From Brevundimonas pishanensis (GTDB lineage Bacteria > Pseudomonadota > Alphaproteobacteria > Caulobacterales > Caulobacteraceae): a stretch of 64,000 bases of DNA. The stretch spans positions 310,001 to 374,000 of the forward strand of contig NZ_JAJKBG010000001.1 of assembly GCF_022750635.1 (NCBI RefSeq). Reading direction: 5' to 3'. Position 1 is the first letter of the stretch, and every line of letters starts with the position of its first letter. Shown here piece after piece: positions 26,702 through 36,028 of the stretch. The position numbers and the translations under genes are program-made. The notes beneath the pieces were generated by a model. The model was not told where the DNA came from and did no database searches. It saw only the letters and a program-made list of their open reading frames with translations.

Positions 26702-28210
26702 TTAGCGACGTTTAAGCCCACCCAGCACACCGCGAAGCAGTTCGCGGGTGATGGTAGATCCTGCAGTCCTCATGACCGACTTCAGCAGGGCTTCGGTCGG
26801 GGTTTGCCGGCTTGAAGCCTTGCGGGCCGGTGCGCGCGGGGCAGCCTTTGCTGCCTCTTTTTCCTGCTTGGTGCGTAGTTTTTCGGTCTCGGCGGCCTGC
26901 TTTTGCTCGGCTTCGATGCGGGTTGCCTGCGCCTTGCGGGCCTTCAGCACCTCTTCGGCGCTCTCGCGGTTGACGGCGGTGTCGTAAACGCCACGAACCG
27001 GACTGTTCTGCAGGATTTGAGCCCGCTCGGCATCGGTTGCGGGCCCCAGACGCGAGTTGGGCGGGCGGATCTTGGTGCGCGCGACCATCGTCGGGGCACC
27101 TTTTTCGTCCAGCGCCGAGACCAGCGCTTCGCCCACGCCAAGTGCCTGAATAGCCTCGGCCGTATCGAAGGCGTCGCTTGCGCGGAATGACTGGGATGCC
27201 GCGCGCAGGCCCTTCTGTTCGGCGGGGGTATAGGCGCGCAGGGCGTGCTGAATGCGGTTGCCCAGCTGTGCCAGAACGCTGTCGGGTATGTCGGCGGGGT
27301 TCTGGGTGACGAAATAGATGCCGACGCCCTTGGAGCGGATCAGGCGAACGACCTGCTCGATCTTCTCCAGTAGCCCGCGCGGCGCGCCCTTGAACAACAG
27401 GTGCGCCTCGTCGAAGAAGAAGACGAGGCGCGGTTTATCGGGATCGCCGATCTCGGGCAGTTGTTCGAACAGTTCCGACAGAAGCCACAGCAGGAAGGCT
27501 GCATATAGCCGCGGATTGTTCATCAAGCGCGTGGAATCCAGCACGTTGATCTGGCCCTTGCCGTCAAGGGAAGTGCGGATCAGGTCGTCCAGACGCAATG
27601 CTGGTTCGCCGAAGAAGGATTTGCCCCCTTGCTGCTCCAGTTGAAGCAGAGCGCGCTGGATGGCCGCGACAGACTGGGGAGAGACATTGCCCACCTCTGC
27701 CCCGATCGTCTTGGCGTTCTCGGAAACGTAGGTCAGCAAGGAGCGCAAGTCTTCGAGGTCCAGAAGCAGGAGACCTTCCTTGTCGGCAACGTGGAAGGCG
27801 ATTGACAGGACGCCTTCCTGCACGTCGTTCAGTTCCAGCATCCGGGCCAGCAAAAGGGGGCCGACATCGGAAACCGTCGCGCGGATAGGGTGTCCCTTCT
27901 CACCATAGAGGTCCCAAAACACCGTAGGGGCGGCCTTGCCCGTCAGCTCTAAACCCATGGCCGAGGCGCGCTCGGCAAATTTGGCGACGTCACCGGCCTG
28001 ACTGACGCCGGACAGGTCACCTTTGACGTCCGCGCAAAAGACCGGCACGCCTGCGTCCGAAAAACCCTGTGCCATGATCTGCAAGGTCACGGTCTTGCCG
28101 GTACCGGTGGCCCCCGCGACGATCCCGTGGCGGTTGGCACGGTTGAGCAGGAGCTTTTGGGTCTCACCCTCGAAAGACTGGCCTAAGAACAGCCAAGGCG
28201 CATCGGTCAT
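26702..28210 (-). CDS. HerA-like DUF853 ATPase (helicase-like)
   Basis: The 502-residue protein has Walker [13 protein letters not shown] near residues 33-44, Walker [13 protein letters not shown] near 264-275, and the DUF853 pattern of HerA/FtsK-related ATPases ([38 protein letters not shown]). About 80 C-terminal residues are Ala/Lys/Gln-rich coiled coil. The exact job is unknown; DNA translocation or repair is inferred from the fold. No NurA or SIR2 partner is adjacent, so this is the housekeeping DUF853 type rather than a phage-defence HerA. Confidence 0.88.
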   Translation of the reverse strand: MTDAPWLFLGQSFEGETQKLLLNRANRHGIVAGATGTGKTVTLQIMAQGFSDAGVPVFCADVKGDLSGVSQAGDVAKFAERASAMGLELTGKAAPTVFWDLYGEKGHPIRATVSDVGPLLLARMLELNDVQEGVLSIAFHVADKEGLLLLDLEDLRSLLTYVSENAKTIGAEVGNVSPQSVAAIQRALLQLEQQGGKSFFGEPALRLDDLIRTSLDGKGQINVLDSTRLMNNPRLYAAFLLWLLSELFEQLPEIGDPDKPRLVFFFDEAHLLFKGAPRGLLEKIEQVVRLIRSKGVGIYFVTQNPADIPDSVLAQLGNRIQHALRAYTPAEQKGLRAASQSFRASDAFDTAEAIQALGVGEALVSALDEKGAPTMVARTKIRPPNSRLGPATDAERAQILQNSPVRGVYDTAVNRESAEEVLKARKAQATRIEAEQKQAAETEKLRTKQEKEAAKAAPRAPARKASSRQTPTEALLKSVMRTAGSTITRELLRGVLGGLKRR

Positions 28211-28341
28211 TAAATGATCTCCGTAGATGGCCTCTACGCTGCGTCACATGCATCGATCCGACAAGAGGCATTGGGCGATTACGGAACAATAGGCGTCACT
28301 AGCGATTGACGCTCAGCCTGCTTAACCGGACACTCCGATAC

Positions 28342-29475
28342 ATGAAGCTTCCGCTGACCTCCGACACTGCCGTCACCTCGCGCAATGCCATCGTCCTGAT
28401 TTCCGTCGTGGCCGCAGGTGCAACGCTTTACTGGCTTCGCGATATTCTGACCCCTCTGGCCATGGCCATCTTTCTGATGATCATGATTGCGGGGATCGAG
28501 CGCTGGCTGGTGGACTACGCTCGCATTCCGGCGCGTTTCGCGGGCGTGACTTCGGTCGGGCTGGTGGTTCTGGGCTTTCTGGGCTCGCTATGGATCATTG
28601 TGGACGGCGCTGCGGGCTTCTTTACGGATGCATCGGGTGTGGCCGGCAGCATCGGCCCGCGATTGGACCAGATCATTCTGGACGTAAGCCGCATGGCCGG
28701 TATTTCGGATCCCCCAACCTTCCGTGATCTGGTTGCCGGTGTCGACATTCGCGGTTGGCTGACGGTTGCGGCTGTACAGGTTCAGGGCGCGGCATCGGGT
28801 GCGTTCTTCGTATTGATTTACCTCGGCTTTTTGATCGCCTCCAAGCAGGGCTTTAAAAAGAAGATCGTCAATATGTTCCCGGACCGATCGCGCCGGCACG
28901 AAGCTGTCGAAGTGTTCGAACGGGTGCGTGGCGGCGTCGAGGGCTATCTGTGGGTTCAGGCGGTCACTGGCGTGATGATCTGTCTGGTCGCGTGGGTGCT
29001 TATGCGCGTCGTCGGCCTGCAGAATGCGGAGTTCTGGACCTTCGTCATCTTTATCGTCGGCTTCATCCCCATTCTGGGCGGGGCGATTGCGGGCCTGGCA
29101 CCGCCCCTGTTCGCTCTGGTCCAGTTCGAAAGCTATTGGCCGGCTCTGATCCTTTTGGTGGGTTTGCAGATCGTCCTGTTCGTGGTCGGCAATGTCATTC
29201 AGCCCCGTATGCAGGGTGACAACCAGAACATTGATCCGATTGCCGTGCTTCTTGCGCTCGCCTTCTGGGGCAAGATGTGGGGCGTAGCGGGTATGTTCCT
29301 GTCCACACCGCTAGCCGTCATGGCGATGGCGATTTTGGCCGAGTTCAAGGCCTCGCGGTGGATGGCGGTCTTGCTGTCGGGTGACGGCAACCCATATGCA
29401 GAACAGGACGGAGAAGAAGACGACCGCAAGAAATCGTCGATATTTGGCCGTATTTCGGGTTTGATCAGGCGCTGA
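28342..29475 (+). CDS. AI-2E family transporter (PerM/YdgG-like membrane protein)
   Basis: The 377-residue inner-membrane protein has about seven or eight hydrophobic helices, clustered at about 15-95, 150-170 and 210-330, with the family motif GFIPILGGAIAGLAPPLFALVQF and the region QPRMQGDNQNIDPIAVLLALAFWGKMWG near the end. Family members export small molecules or ions; autoinducer-2 export is only one proposed role and cannot be assumed here. I prefer the ATG at 28342; a TTG 12 codons earlier is the alternative. Confidence 0.88.
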   Translation: MKLPLTSDTAVTSRNAIVLISVVAAGATLYWLRDILTPLAMAIFLMIMIAGIERWLVDYARIPARFAGVTSVGLVVLGFLGSLWIIVDGAAGFFTDASGVAGSIGPRLDQIILDVSRMAGISDPPTFRDLVAGVDIRGWLTVAAVQVQGAASGAFFVLIYLGFLIASKQGFKKKIVNMFPDRSRRHEAVEVFERVRGGVEGYLWVQAVTGVMICLVAWVLMRVVGLQNAEFWTFVIFIVGFIPILGGAIAGLAPPLFALVQFESYWPALILLVGLQIVLFVVGNVIQPRMQGDNQNIDPIAVLLALAFWGKMWGVAGMFLSTPLAVMAMAILAEFKASRWMAVLLSGDGNPYAEQDGEEDDRKKSSIFGRISGLIRR

Positions 29476-29544
29476 AGCCAAATTGACCGAAATTATTCTT
29501 CTATCGGTCCTTGATTCGCCGCAATCCGCCCCTAAATCGAAAAT

Positions 29545-29673
29545 CACACGATGCGGCCCCTTCCCCTCCCCTCCCTGGGGCCCTTCGTTAAATGGCCGGT
29601 GCCTCCCCTCCCCCTCCTATGGCACCGGACTGAGCAGGCCGTCGGACCCCGTTCGACGGCCTTGTTCATTTTC
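29545..29673 (+). ncRNA. Probable small RNA with two C-rich hairpin loops and intrinsic terminator
   Basis: Three hairpins follow one another in the herA/AI-2E to gdhZ gap. Hairpin 1: GGCCCC (29555-29560) and GGGGCC (29577-29582) with a 16-base C/T loop. Hairpin 2: CCGGTGCC (29596-29603) and GGCACCGG (29621-29628) with a 17-base loop of C and T. Hairpin 3: AGGCCGTCG (29636-29644) and CGACGGCCT (29654-29662) followed by TGTTCATTTT, an intrinsic terminator. C/U-rich exposed loops able to pair with AGGAGG-like ribosome-binding sites are typical of alphaproteobacterial regulators such as GsrN, CcnA and the CCUCCUCCC-motif RNAs. A possible promoter is TTGATT (29511) with TAAATC (29533). The 5' end is a guess. 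Confidence 0.75.
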
Positions 29674-29777
29674 AGGCCCAGATGACAGTCGCACCGCTCG
29701 ATTGAGGCGGGTGTGGGGCGAAATCGTCCATTTGTATGGTCGATGATAGCGGTGGTTTTCTAACGATAGGGATGTTC

Positions 29778-29830
29778 GCGCAACATTGTGCGGTGCACAC
29801 TGAATTCTAGGTGTAAAGACCCCTAGGAAT
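29778..29830. promoter_or_regulatory. Two inverted repeats upstream of gdhZ
   Basis: GCGCAACATTGTGC (29778-29791) is a near-perfect palindrome. About 15 bases later ATTCTAGG (29804-29811) and CCTAGGAAT (29822-29830) form an imperfect inverted repeat. Both lie 70-120 bases before the gdhZ start and are operator candidates. Confidence 0.45.
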
Positions 29831-29897
29831 AAGCGTTCACGGCGCTAAGGTGCATTTCATCTGGTGGCACACCTGCCCCGTCTGATGAGAAGTCCCC

Positions 29898-32800
29898 ATG
29901 TCAGCCGCTTCGCGTTCTGCTCCTGCCGACCTAGCCAATCTGGAGATGCTTGCAAAAGCCTTCTCCGAGGTGGCAGCCGGTCCGCCGGGCATCGCGCAGA
30001 CCTCCCTGCTGGAGCAGGTGATCGAGGACTATGAAGCGGACGAGACGCCAGAGCTGAACCTCAACGATCTCGCCGTCCTGTTGAACAACGCCTGGACGCA
30101 GGCCAGCCAGCGCGCCGCCGGTTCGTCCGCGCTGGTTACCGTCAGTCCGCTGACCGGCAGCGATGGCCGTGCCACCGGTTATGACCAGGTCCTGATCCTC
30201 CAGGACGACGCGCCGTTCCTCGTGGACAGCGTTCTGGGCGAACTGGCCGATGCGGGCGTTACGGTTCGCGCCTTCTACCACCCCATCGTCGAAGTCGCCG
30301 CTGGCCGTCGCGATTCCATGATCATCCTGATCATTGACCCGCTGCCGCAGGAGCGCCGTGACGTTCTGGGCGAAGGTCTGGCAGCAGCCATGGCCGACGT
30401 GCGCGCGGCGGTGGTCGACCACGGCGCGATGATCGAGGCCATGCAGGGGGCCATTGAGCGCCTCGAAAGCGAAGCGGGTTCGGGCCGTGTCGGCGCTGCC
30501 GTTCTCGACGAGAACATCGCCTTCCTACGCTGGGTCAAGAGCGATCATTTCGTCTTCCTCGGCACCCGCGAATATGAGTTCCCGAGCGAAGCCGACGATC
30601 CGATGAGCAAGGCTGCGGGTCTGGGCGTGCTTCGCGACCAGGAGCGCCGCGTGCTGCGCCGCGCCTCGGAGCCGGCGGTCCTGACCCATGCCATGAAGCA
30701 GCAGGCCGACCAGAGCGAACCGGTAACGGTTGCCAAATCGAACCTCCGCTCGCGCGTACACCGCCGTGCCTACATGGATTACATCGGCGTGAAGCGTTAC
30801 GACGCCTCGGGCAGTGTGATCGGTGAAACCCGTTTCGTGGGTCTGTTCACCGCTGAAGCCTACGACAAGATGGCCAAGGAAGTGCCGCTGATCCGTCGCA
30901 AGGTGGCCAATGCGCTCGAGCGCGCGGGCAAGGCTCAGGGCACCCACAACTACAAGCGCCTCAAGAATATTCTCGAGAACTACCCGCGCGACGAACTTTT
31001 CCAGATCTCGGAAGACGAACTGCTGGATACGGCGCTGGGCATTCTGCACCTGTACGACCGCCCGCGTATCCGTTTGTTCAGCCGTCAGGACCCGTTCGAC
31101 CGCTTCGTCTCGGTTCTGTGCTTCATCCCGCGCGAACGCTTCGATGCCGCCCTGCGCGCCCGCATCGGCGAGATCCTGGCAAAGGCCTGGGGTGGTCGTG
31201 TCTCGGCTTGGTATCCGCAACTGTCGGACCAGCCGCTAACCCGCGTGCACTACATCATCGGCGTTACGCCGGGCGACCATCCGACGCCGGACCCCAAGGC
31301 ACTCGAAGCCGAGATCGCCGAGGCAGGCCGTTCGTGGATCGACCGTTTCGAATCGGCTCTGCGCAGCGCCCACTTCGATGAAGTGGCTGTCGGACCGACC
31401 AGTGCGAAATGGGCCGAGGCGTACGGTGCTGGCTATCGGGACCGCTACGACGCCGTCGAAGCTGTCGAGGACCTCAAGCAGATCGACCGTCTGAACGACG
31501 GCGCTACTGCTGACGGCATCACCGCCGAGCCGGTGGCGGTGCGCGCCTTCCGAACCGAGGCCGAGACCCCGTTCCAGTTCCGCTTCAAGCTTTATCGCCG
31601 TGGCGGCGCGGTGCCTCTTTCGGACGTCCTGCCGATCCTCGCCGATATGGGCCTGAAGACGCTGGAAGAATCCGACCACGTCATGCGCCCGCAAGGCGAC
31701 GAGCCGATCTACATCCACGACTTCCTGCTGGAAGACCCGCGCGGCGACAAGCTGAGCTTCGGTGAGGTCAAGGCACCGTTCGAAGCCGCCTTCGCCGCGG
31801 TCTGGAATGGCCGTACCGAAAGTGACGGCTTCAACCGTCTGGTACTCGAGTTGGGTGTGGACTGGCGCGAAGCGGCCCTGATCCGCACCCTCGCCCGCTA
31901 TCGCCAGCAGACCGGTCTCGACCCGTCGCAGGCCGTTCAGGAAGCGGCTCTGATCCAGTATCCGGCAGTGGCCCGTGCGATCCTTTCGCTGTTCGCGGCC
32001 AAGTTCGATCCGGCCAAGGGCGGCGATGCGGCCTCGCGTGAAGCCGAAGTCGCCCGCATTCAGGCCGAGATCAAGGCGCTGCTACAGGAGGTCTCCAGCC
32101 TCGACCACGACCGCGCCCTGCGCCGTTTGGCCGATCTGGTTGGCGCTCTGAAGCGCACTAATTTCTACCAGAACAAGCCGCACATCTCGATCAAGATCGC
32201 CCCGCGCGAGATCGAGGACATGCCGCTTCCCAAGCCGTTCCGCGAAATTTTCGTCTGGGCACCGCACGTCGAGGGCGCACACCTGCGCTTTGGCCCCGTG
32301 GCCCGTGGCGGTCTGCGCTGGTCGGATCGTCGCGACGACTTCCGCACCGAGGTTCTGGGTCTGGTGAAGGCCCAGCAGGTGAAGAACTCGGTCATCGTGC
32401 CTGTTGGCTCCAAGGGCGGCTTCTATCCGAAGCAACTGCCCGTCGGTGGTGACCGCGACGCAACGCAAGCAGAAGCCATCCGCGCCTATAAGACCTTCCT
32501 GTCGGGCATGCTCGACATCACCGACAACATCGTCGGCGAAGGCGCTCCGGTACGCCCTGAAAACGTCGTCGCCTGGGAAGGTGACGACCCCTATCTGGTG
32601 GTTGCCGCCGACAAGGGCACGGCGACGTTCTCGGACATCGCCAATGGCGTGTCGCAGTCCTATGGCTTCTGGCTGGACGATGCGTTCGCATCGGGCGGCT
32701 CTGCTGGCTACGACCACAAGGAAATGGGCATCACCGCTCGCGGCGCATGGGAAGCCGTGAAGCGCCACTTCCGCGAGATGGGCAAGGACATCCAGTCCGA

Positions 32801-34727
32801 GCCGTTCACTGTGGCTGGCGTGGGTGACATGTCGGGCGACGTGTTCGGCAACGGCATGCTGCTGTCGAAAGCCATCAAACTGGTGGCTGCGTTCGACCAC
32901 CGTGACATCTTCCTCGATCCGAACCCCGATCCGGCCAAGTCGTGGGAAGAGCGCAATCGTCTGTTCAACACCCCGCGCACCAGCTGGCAGGACTATGACA
33001 AGTCGCTGATCTCGGAAGGCGGCGGCGTGTTCCCGCGCAATGCCAAATCGGTCAACCTGACCCCGCAGATCAAGGAACTGCTGGATATCGACACCGACGT
33101 CGTGACCCCGCAGGAGCTTATGCAGGCGATCCTGAAGTCGCGCGTCGAGTTGCTCTACTTCGGCGGCATCGGGACCTACATCAAGGGCGCGGGCGAAACC
33201 AACGCCCAGGCCGGTGACAAGGCCAACGACAGCATCCGCATCAACGGCGGCGATGTGCGTGCTGCCGTTGTGGGTGAAGGTGCCAACCTCGGTGCCACTC
33301 AGGTCGGTCGTATCGAAGCGGCCCGTGCAGGCGTTCGTCTGAACACCGATGCCATCGACAACTCGGCCGGCGTAGACTCCTCGGACCACGAGGTGAATAT
33401 CAAGATCCTGACCGGTGGTGCGATCGCCGCGGGTAATCTGAAGGCCGAAGACCGCAACGCGCTTTTGAAGTCGATGACTGAGGAAGTCGGCCTCAAGGTT
33501 CTGGCCCACAACTATGACCAGACCCTCGCCGTCAGTCTGCAACAGGCCGAAGGCGTTGCAGCACTGGATGCCCAGCAGCAGTTCATGCACGCGCTGGAAG
33601 CCGAGGGTAAGCTGAACCGGGTGGTCGAGTTCCTGCCGGATGATGCCAAGCTGGCCGAGTTGAAGAAGGAAGGCCAAGGCCTCAGCCGTCCGGAACTGGC
33701 CGTACTGACCGCCTATGCCAAGCTGGAACTGTCGGACGACATCGTCGCTTCGCAGGCACCGGAAGACCCCTTCTTCGAGGAAAGCCTGATCCGCTACTTC
33801 CCCGCTCCGCTGGCGAAGTTCGAGGCGGACATGAAGAACCACCGCCTGCGCCGCGAGATCATCGCAACCGTGCTGGCGAACGAGATCGTGAACATGTGCG
33901 GCCCGACCTTCCCGGACCGTCTGCGTGCTGCCGCCGAGTGCGACACCACCTCGATGACGGTAGCGTTCGAGGCCGCCCGTCGCATCTTCCGTCTGGATGA
34001 AGCGTGGGATGCCGTCTCGGGACTGGACCTCGAGATTCCCGCAGAGGCGCAGATCGCCCTCTATCAGGAAATCGCTGTGGTGCTGCGTCGCCAGACCTTC
34101 TGGCTGGCGCGCCGTGCGGCCCGTCAGGAAACCAGCGTCGGTGGTTTGATCGCCAAATATCGTCCGGCGGCGGATGCCCTGCGTCAGGCTGGCGGCGATG
34201 TGCTGTCGCGCTTTGAACAGGGTCGTCTGGAAGAGCGCGTGAAGCGTTTCATCGATCTGGGTGCGCCCGAAGAGCTGGCCCGCACGGTCGCCATGCTGCG
34301 TCCGCTGGTCGCCACTGCGGACATCGGCGATCTGGCCGACGAGGCTGGCTGGTCGGCTCCGGCCATGGCACGCCTGTATCACCAAGTGGGGGCCGCCTTC
34401 GACTTTGACCGTCTGCGCGCTGCTGCCGGTTCGGTGAAGTCGGGTGATCACTTCGACCGTCTGGCCGTGCGCCGTCTGGTTCAGGACCTCATGACCGAAG
34501 AAATGACCCTGACCCGTGCTGTGGCCAAGACCACCAACGAGGGCGTGGGCGAGACCGAGGCCATGGCCGAGGATGCAGTCGATGCATGGATCGGACAGCG
34601 CCTGCCGGCAGTTGAAGCGCTTCGCGCTTCAGTGGATGGCATCGAAGCTTCGGGAGCGGGCTGGACCTTCGCCAAGCTGACCATCGCCAATGCGGCGATC
34701 CGTGAGGTGATCTCCAGCGAGGCTTAA
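29898..34727 (+). CDS. gdhZ: NAD-specific glutamate dehydrogenase, large 180-kDa type
   Basis: The 1609-residue protein oxidises glutamate to 2-oxoglutarate and ammonia with NAD. The N-terminal half carries ACT-like regulatory segments; the catalytic core lies at about residues 720-1230, with VEGAHLRFGPVARGGLRWSDRRDDFRTEVLGLVKAQQVKNSVIVPVGSKGGF near 788-838 holding substrate-binding lysines, and FTVAGVGDMSGDVFGNGML near 966. Length is normal for this class. In C. crescentus the orthologue GdhZ also stimulates FtsZ disassembly together with KidO, linking nitrogen metabolism to division. The ATG has GAGAAG upstream and a strong terminator follows. Confidence 0.95.
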   Translation: MSAASRSAPADLANLEMLAKAFSEVAAGPPGIAQTSLLEQVIEDYEADETPELNLNDLAVLLNNAWTQASQRAAGSSALVTVSPLTGSDGRATGYDQVLILQDDAPFLVDSVLGELADAGVTVRAFYHPIVEVAAGRRDSMIILIIDPLPQERRDVLGEGLAAAMADVRAAVVDHGAMIEAMQGAIERLESEAGSGRVGAAVLDENIAFLRWVKSDHFVFLGTREYEFPSEADDPMSKAAGLGVLRDQERRVLRRASEPAVLTHAMKQQADQSEPVTVAKSNLRSRVHRRAYMDYIGVKRYDASGSVIGETRFVGLFTAEAYDKMAKEVPLIRRKVANALERAGKAQGTHNYKRLKNILENYPRDELFQISEDELLDTALGILHLYDRPRIRLFSRQDPFDRFVSVLCFIPRERFDAALRARIGEILAKAWGGRVSAWYPQLSDQPLTRVHYIIGVTPGDHPTPDPKALEAEIAEAGRSWIDRFESALRSAHFDEVAVGPTSAKWAEAYGAGYRDRYDAVEAVEDLKQIDRLNDGATADGITAEPVAVRAFRTEAETPFQFRFKLYRRGGAVPLSDVLPILADMGLKTLEESDHVMRPQGDEPIYIHDFLLEDPRGDKLSFGEVKAPFEAAFAAVWNGRTESDGFNRLVLELGVDWREAALIRTLARYRQQTGLDPSQAVQEAALIQYPAVARAILSLFAAKFDPAKGGDAASREAEVARIQAEIKALLQEVSSLDHDRALRRLADLVGALKRTNFYQNKPHISIKIAPREIEDMPLPKPFREIFVWAPHVEGAHLRFGPVARGGLRWSDRRDDFRTEVLGLVKAQQVKNSVIVPVGSKGGFYPKQLPVGGDRDATQAEAIRAYKTFLSGMLDITDNIVGEGAPVRPENVVAWEGDDPYLVVAADKGTATFSDIANGVSQSYGFWLDDAFASGGSAGYDHKEMGITARGAWEAVKRHFREMGKDIQSEPFTVAGVGDMSGDVFGNGMLLSKAIKLVAAFDHRDIFLDPNPDPAKSWEERNRLFNTPRTSWQDYDKSLISEGGGVFPRNAKSVNLTPQIKELLDIDTDVVTPQELMQAILKSRVELLYFGGIGTYIKGAGETNAQAGDKANDSIRINGGDVRAAVVGEGANLGATQVGRIEAARAGVRLNTDAIDNSAGVDSSDHEVNIKILTGGAIAAGNLKAEDRNALLKSMTEEVGLKVLAHNYDQTLAVSLQQAEGVAALDAQQQFMHALEAEGKLNRVVEFLPDDAKLAELKKEGQGLSRPELAVLTAYAKLELSDDIVASQAPEDPFFEESLIRYFPAPLAKFEADMKNHRLRREIIATVLANEIVNMCGPTFPDRLRAAAECDTTSMTVAFEAARRIFRLDEAWDAVSGLDLEIPAEAQIALYQEIAVVLRRQTFWLARRAARQETSVGGLIAKYRPAADALRQAGGDVLSRFEQGRLEERVKRFIDLGAPEELARTVAMLRPLVATADIGDLADEAGWSAPAMARLYHQVGAAFDFDRLRAAAGSVKSGDHFDRLAVRRLVQDLMTEEMTLTRAVAKTTNEGVGETEAMAEDAVDAWIGQRLPAVEALRASVDGIEASGAGWTFAKLTIANAAIREVISSEA

Positions 34728-34751
34728 TGCCTTGGCGCAAAAGCTGATCAG

Positions 34752-34780
34752 GGGCGGTCTGGAAACAGGCCGCCCTTTTT
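34752..34780 (+). terminator. Rho-independent terminator after gdhZ
   Basis: A 10-bp stem (34752-34761 with 34766-34775, one G-U pair, GAAA loop) is followed by five T. Confidence 0.9.
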
Positions 34781-34867
34781 CATGCGCCTAACGAGCGCGT
34801 GATAGGACTTGGCTGCGGGGCGGGCTTTGGTTTAGCTGACGGCTCCAGCCACTGGTGGAGAGCCTGT

Positions 34868-35335
34868 TTGATCCGGAAATTCCTCGTCGTCGTGGACGAC
34901 ACACCTGAAATGAACGCGGCGCTGGGCTATGCCTCGCAACGGGCGCGTTCAACCGGTGGACGGGTGGTTCTGCTTCGGGTGACGCCTGAAGCCACAGACG
35001 AGCATTGGTCAGGCGTGCGCGACGAAATCCGTCGCCAGCAACGCGAGGAAGCCGAGCAGCTTTTGGCCCGCCTCAGCGACGTGGTCACCGAGCGTTCCGG
35101 CCACCCGCCGATTTTCCTGATCTATGAGGGCGATCCTCTGGCCGCTGTCCGCCGTGCCGCCGCCGAGGATCCGGACATCAAAATCCTGGTACTGGCTTCG
35201 GCCACGGGCGGGCGTGGGCCCGGACCACTGGTGTCGGCTGTTGTCAGCAAGGGCGTGGGGGTCGAAGGACGAAAGCTTCCGGTCACCATCGTTCCGGGCG
35301 AGATGACCGAAGCGGATATCGCCGACATGGCCTGA
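34868..35335 (+). CDS. Universal stress protein (UspA family)
   Basis: The 155-residue single-domain Usp fold starts RKFLVVVDDTPEMNAALGYASQRA and ends GVEGRKLPVTIVPGEM. It shows an adenine-nucleotide-binding fold in outline, but the usual G-x2-G-x9-G-S/T motif is altered to ATGGRGPGPLVSAVVSKGV, so ATP binding is uncertain. I start at the TTG 34868, which has GGAG seven bases upstream and gives a family-standard beginning; the upstream extension has a Trp/Cys-rich stretch unlike Usp. It stands between the gdhZ terminator and convergent nifU-like gene. Confidence 0.8.
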   Translation: MIRKFLVVVDDTPEMNAALGYASQRARSTGGRVVLLRVTPEATDEHWSGVRDEIRRQQREEAEQLLARLSDVVTERSGHPPIFLIYEGDPLAAVRRAAAEDPDIKILVLASATGGRGPGPLVSAVVSKGVGVEGRKLPVTIVPGEMTEADIADMA

Positions 35336-35356
35336 TGGGCTGCGTCGGCCCTGCCG

Positions 35357-35923
35357 TCAGATAACCTGTTCGACCTCGGTCACTTCGGGAATGTAGTGGC
35401 GCATCATCTGTTCGACGCCCGCTTTCAGCGTAGCCGACGATGACGGGCAGCCCGAGCAGGCTCCGCGCATGCGCAGGCGCAGCACACCGGTCTCATGGTT
35501 GAAACTGTCGAACAGGATGTCGCCGCCGTCCTGGGCGACGGCAGGACGGATGCGGCTGTCCAACAGGCCTTTGATTTCGGCGACGATCTCATCGTCCTCG
35601 ACGTCGGCGTGGCCATCGGCCTCGCTGGCCGCGACGTCCTTGAAGACCGGTGCACCAGAGACGAAGTGGTCCATGATGACCGACAGGATCGGGGCCTTCA
35701 TGTCATTCCATGCGGGAGCGTGAGTGTGGCGGGTGACCGAAACGTAGTCTGCGCCAAAGAACACGCCATCCACGCCTTCCAGCTCGAACAGGGCTTCCGC
35801 CAACGGAGAGGCACTAGCCTCGTCGATGGTACGAAACTCGCGCGAGGCCAGCGGCGATACTTCGCGGCCTGGCAGGAACTTCAGGACGTTCGGATTGGGG
35901 GTGGGTTCGGTCTGGATGAACAT
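35357..35923 (-). CDS. NifU-family Fe-S scaffold protein (Nfu)
   Basis: The 188-residue protein has the N-terminal Nfu domain (MFIQTEPTPNPNVLKFLPG, about 1-90) and the C-terminal NifU domain with the cluster-binding motif CSGCPSSSATLKAG near residues 157-170. It carries [4Fe-4S] clusters to target enzymes; aconitases and lipoyl synthase are typical clients in relatives. The ATG at 35923 is the only candidate start. It is divergent from the HTH gene at 36029, with a parS-like sequence between them. Confidence 0.93.
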   Translation of the reverse strand: MFIQTEPTPNPNVLKFLPGREVSPLASREFRTIDEASASPLAEALFELEGVDGVFFGADYVSVTRHTHAPAWNDMKAPILSVIMDHFVSGAPVFKDVAASEADGHADVEDDEIVAEIKGLLDSRIRPAVAQDGGDILFDSFNHETGVLRLRMRGACSGCPSSSATLKAGVEQMMRHYIPEVTEVEQVI

Positions 35924-35974
35924 GATTGCCAGATGCCCCCTCGCCTTGCGATCTGCAAGGGTTAGCAGACTTAA

Positions 35975-35990
35975 TGTTTCACATGAAACC
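35975..35990. other. parS-like site right of the origin
   Basis: TGTTTCACATGAAACC matches the parS 16-mer at 14 positions (one central base and the last base differ). It is intergenic, about 15.6 kb to the right of the proposed origin, away from the main parS cluster. Confidence 0.5.
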
Positions 35991-36028
35991 CTCTCGTAAC
36001 AGCGTCATGGAGATGGCAAGCTGAACCC

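Noticed and set aside
26702..28210. HerA-like ATPase as part of a phage-defence system
   Set aside because: No SIR2, DUF4297, nuclease or other effector is adjacent, and the DUF853 type is widespread housekeeping.
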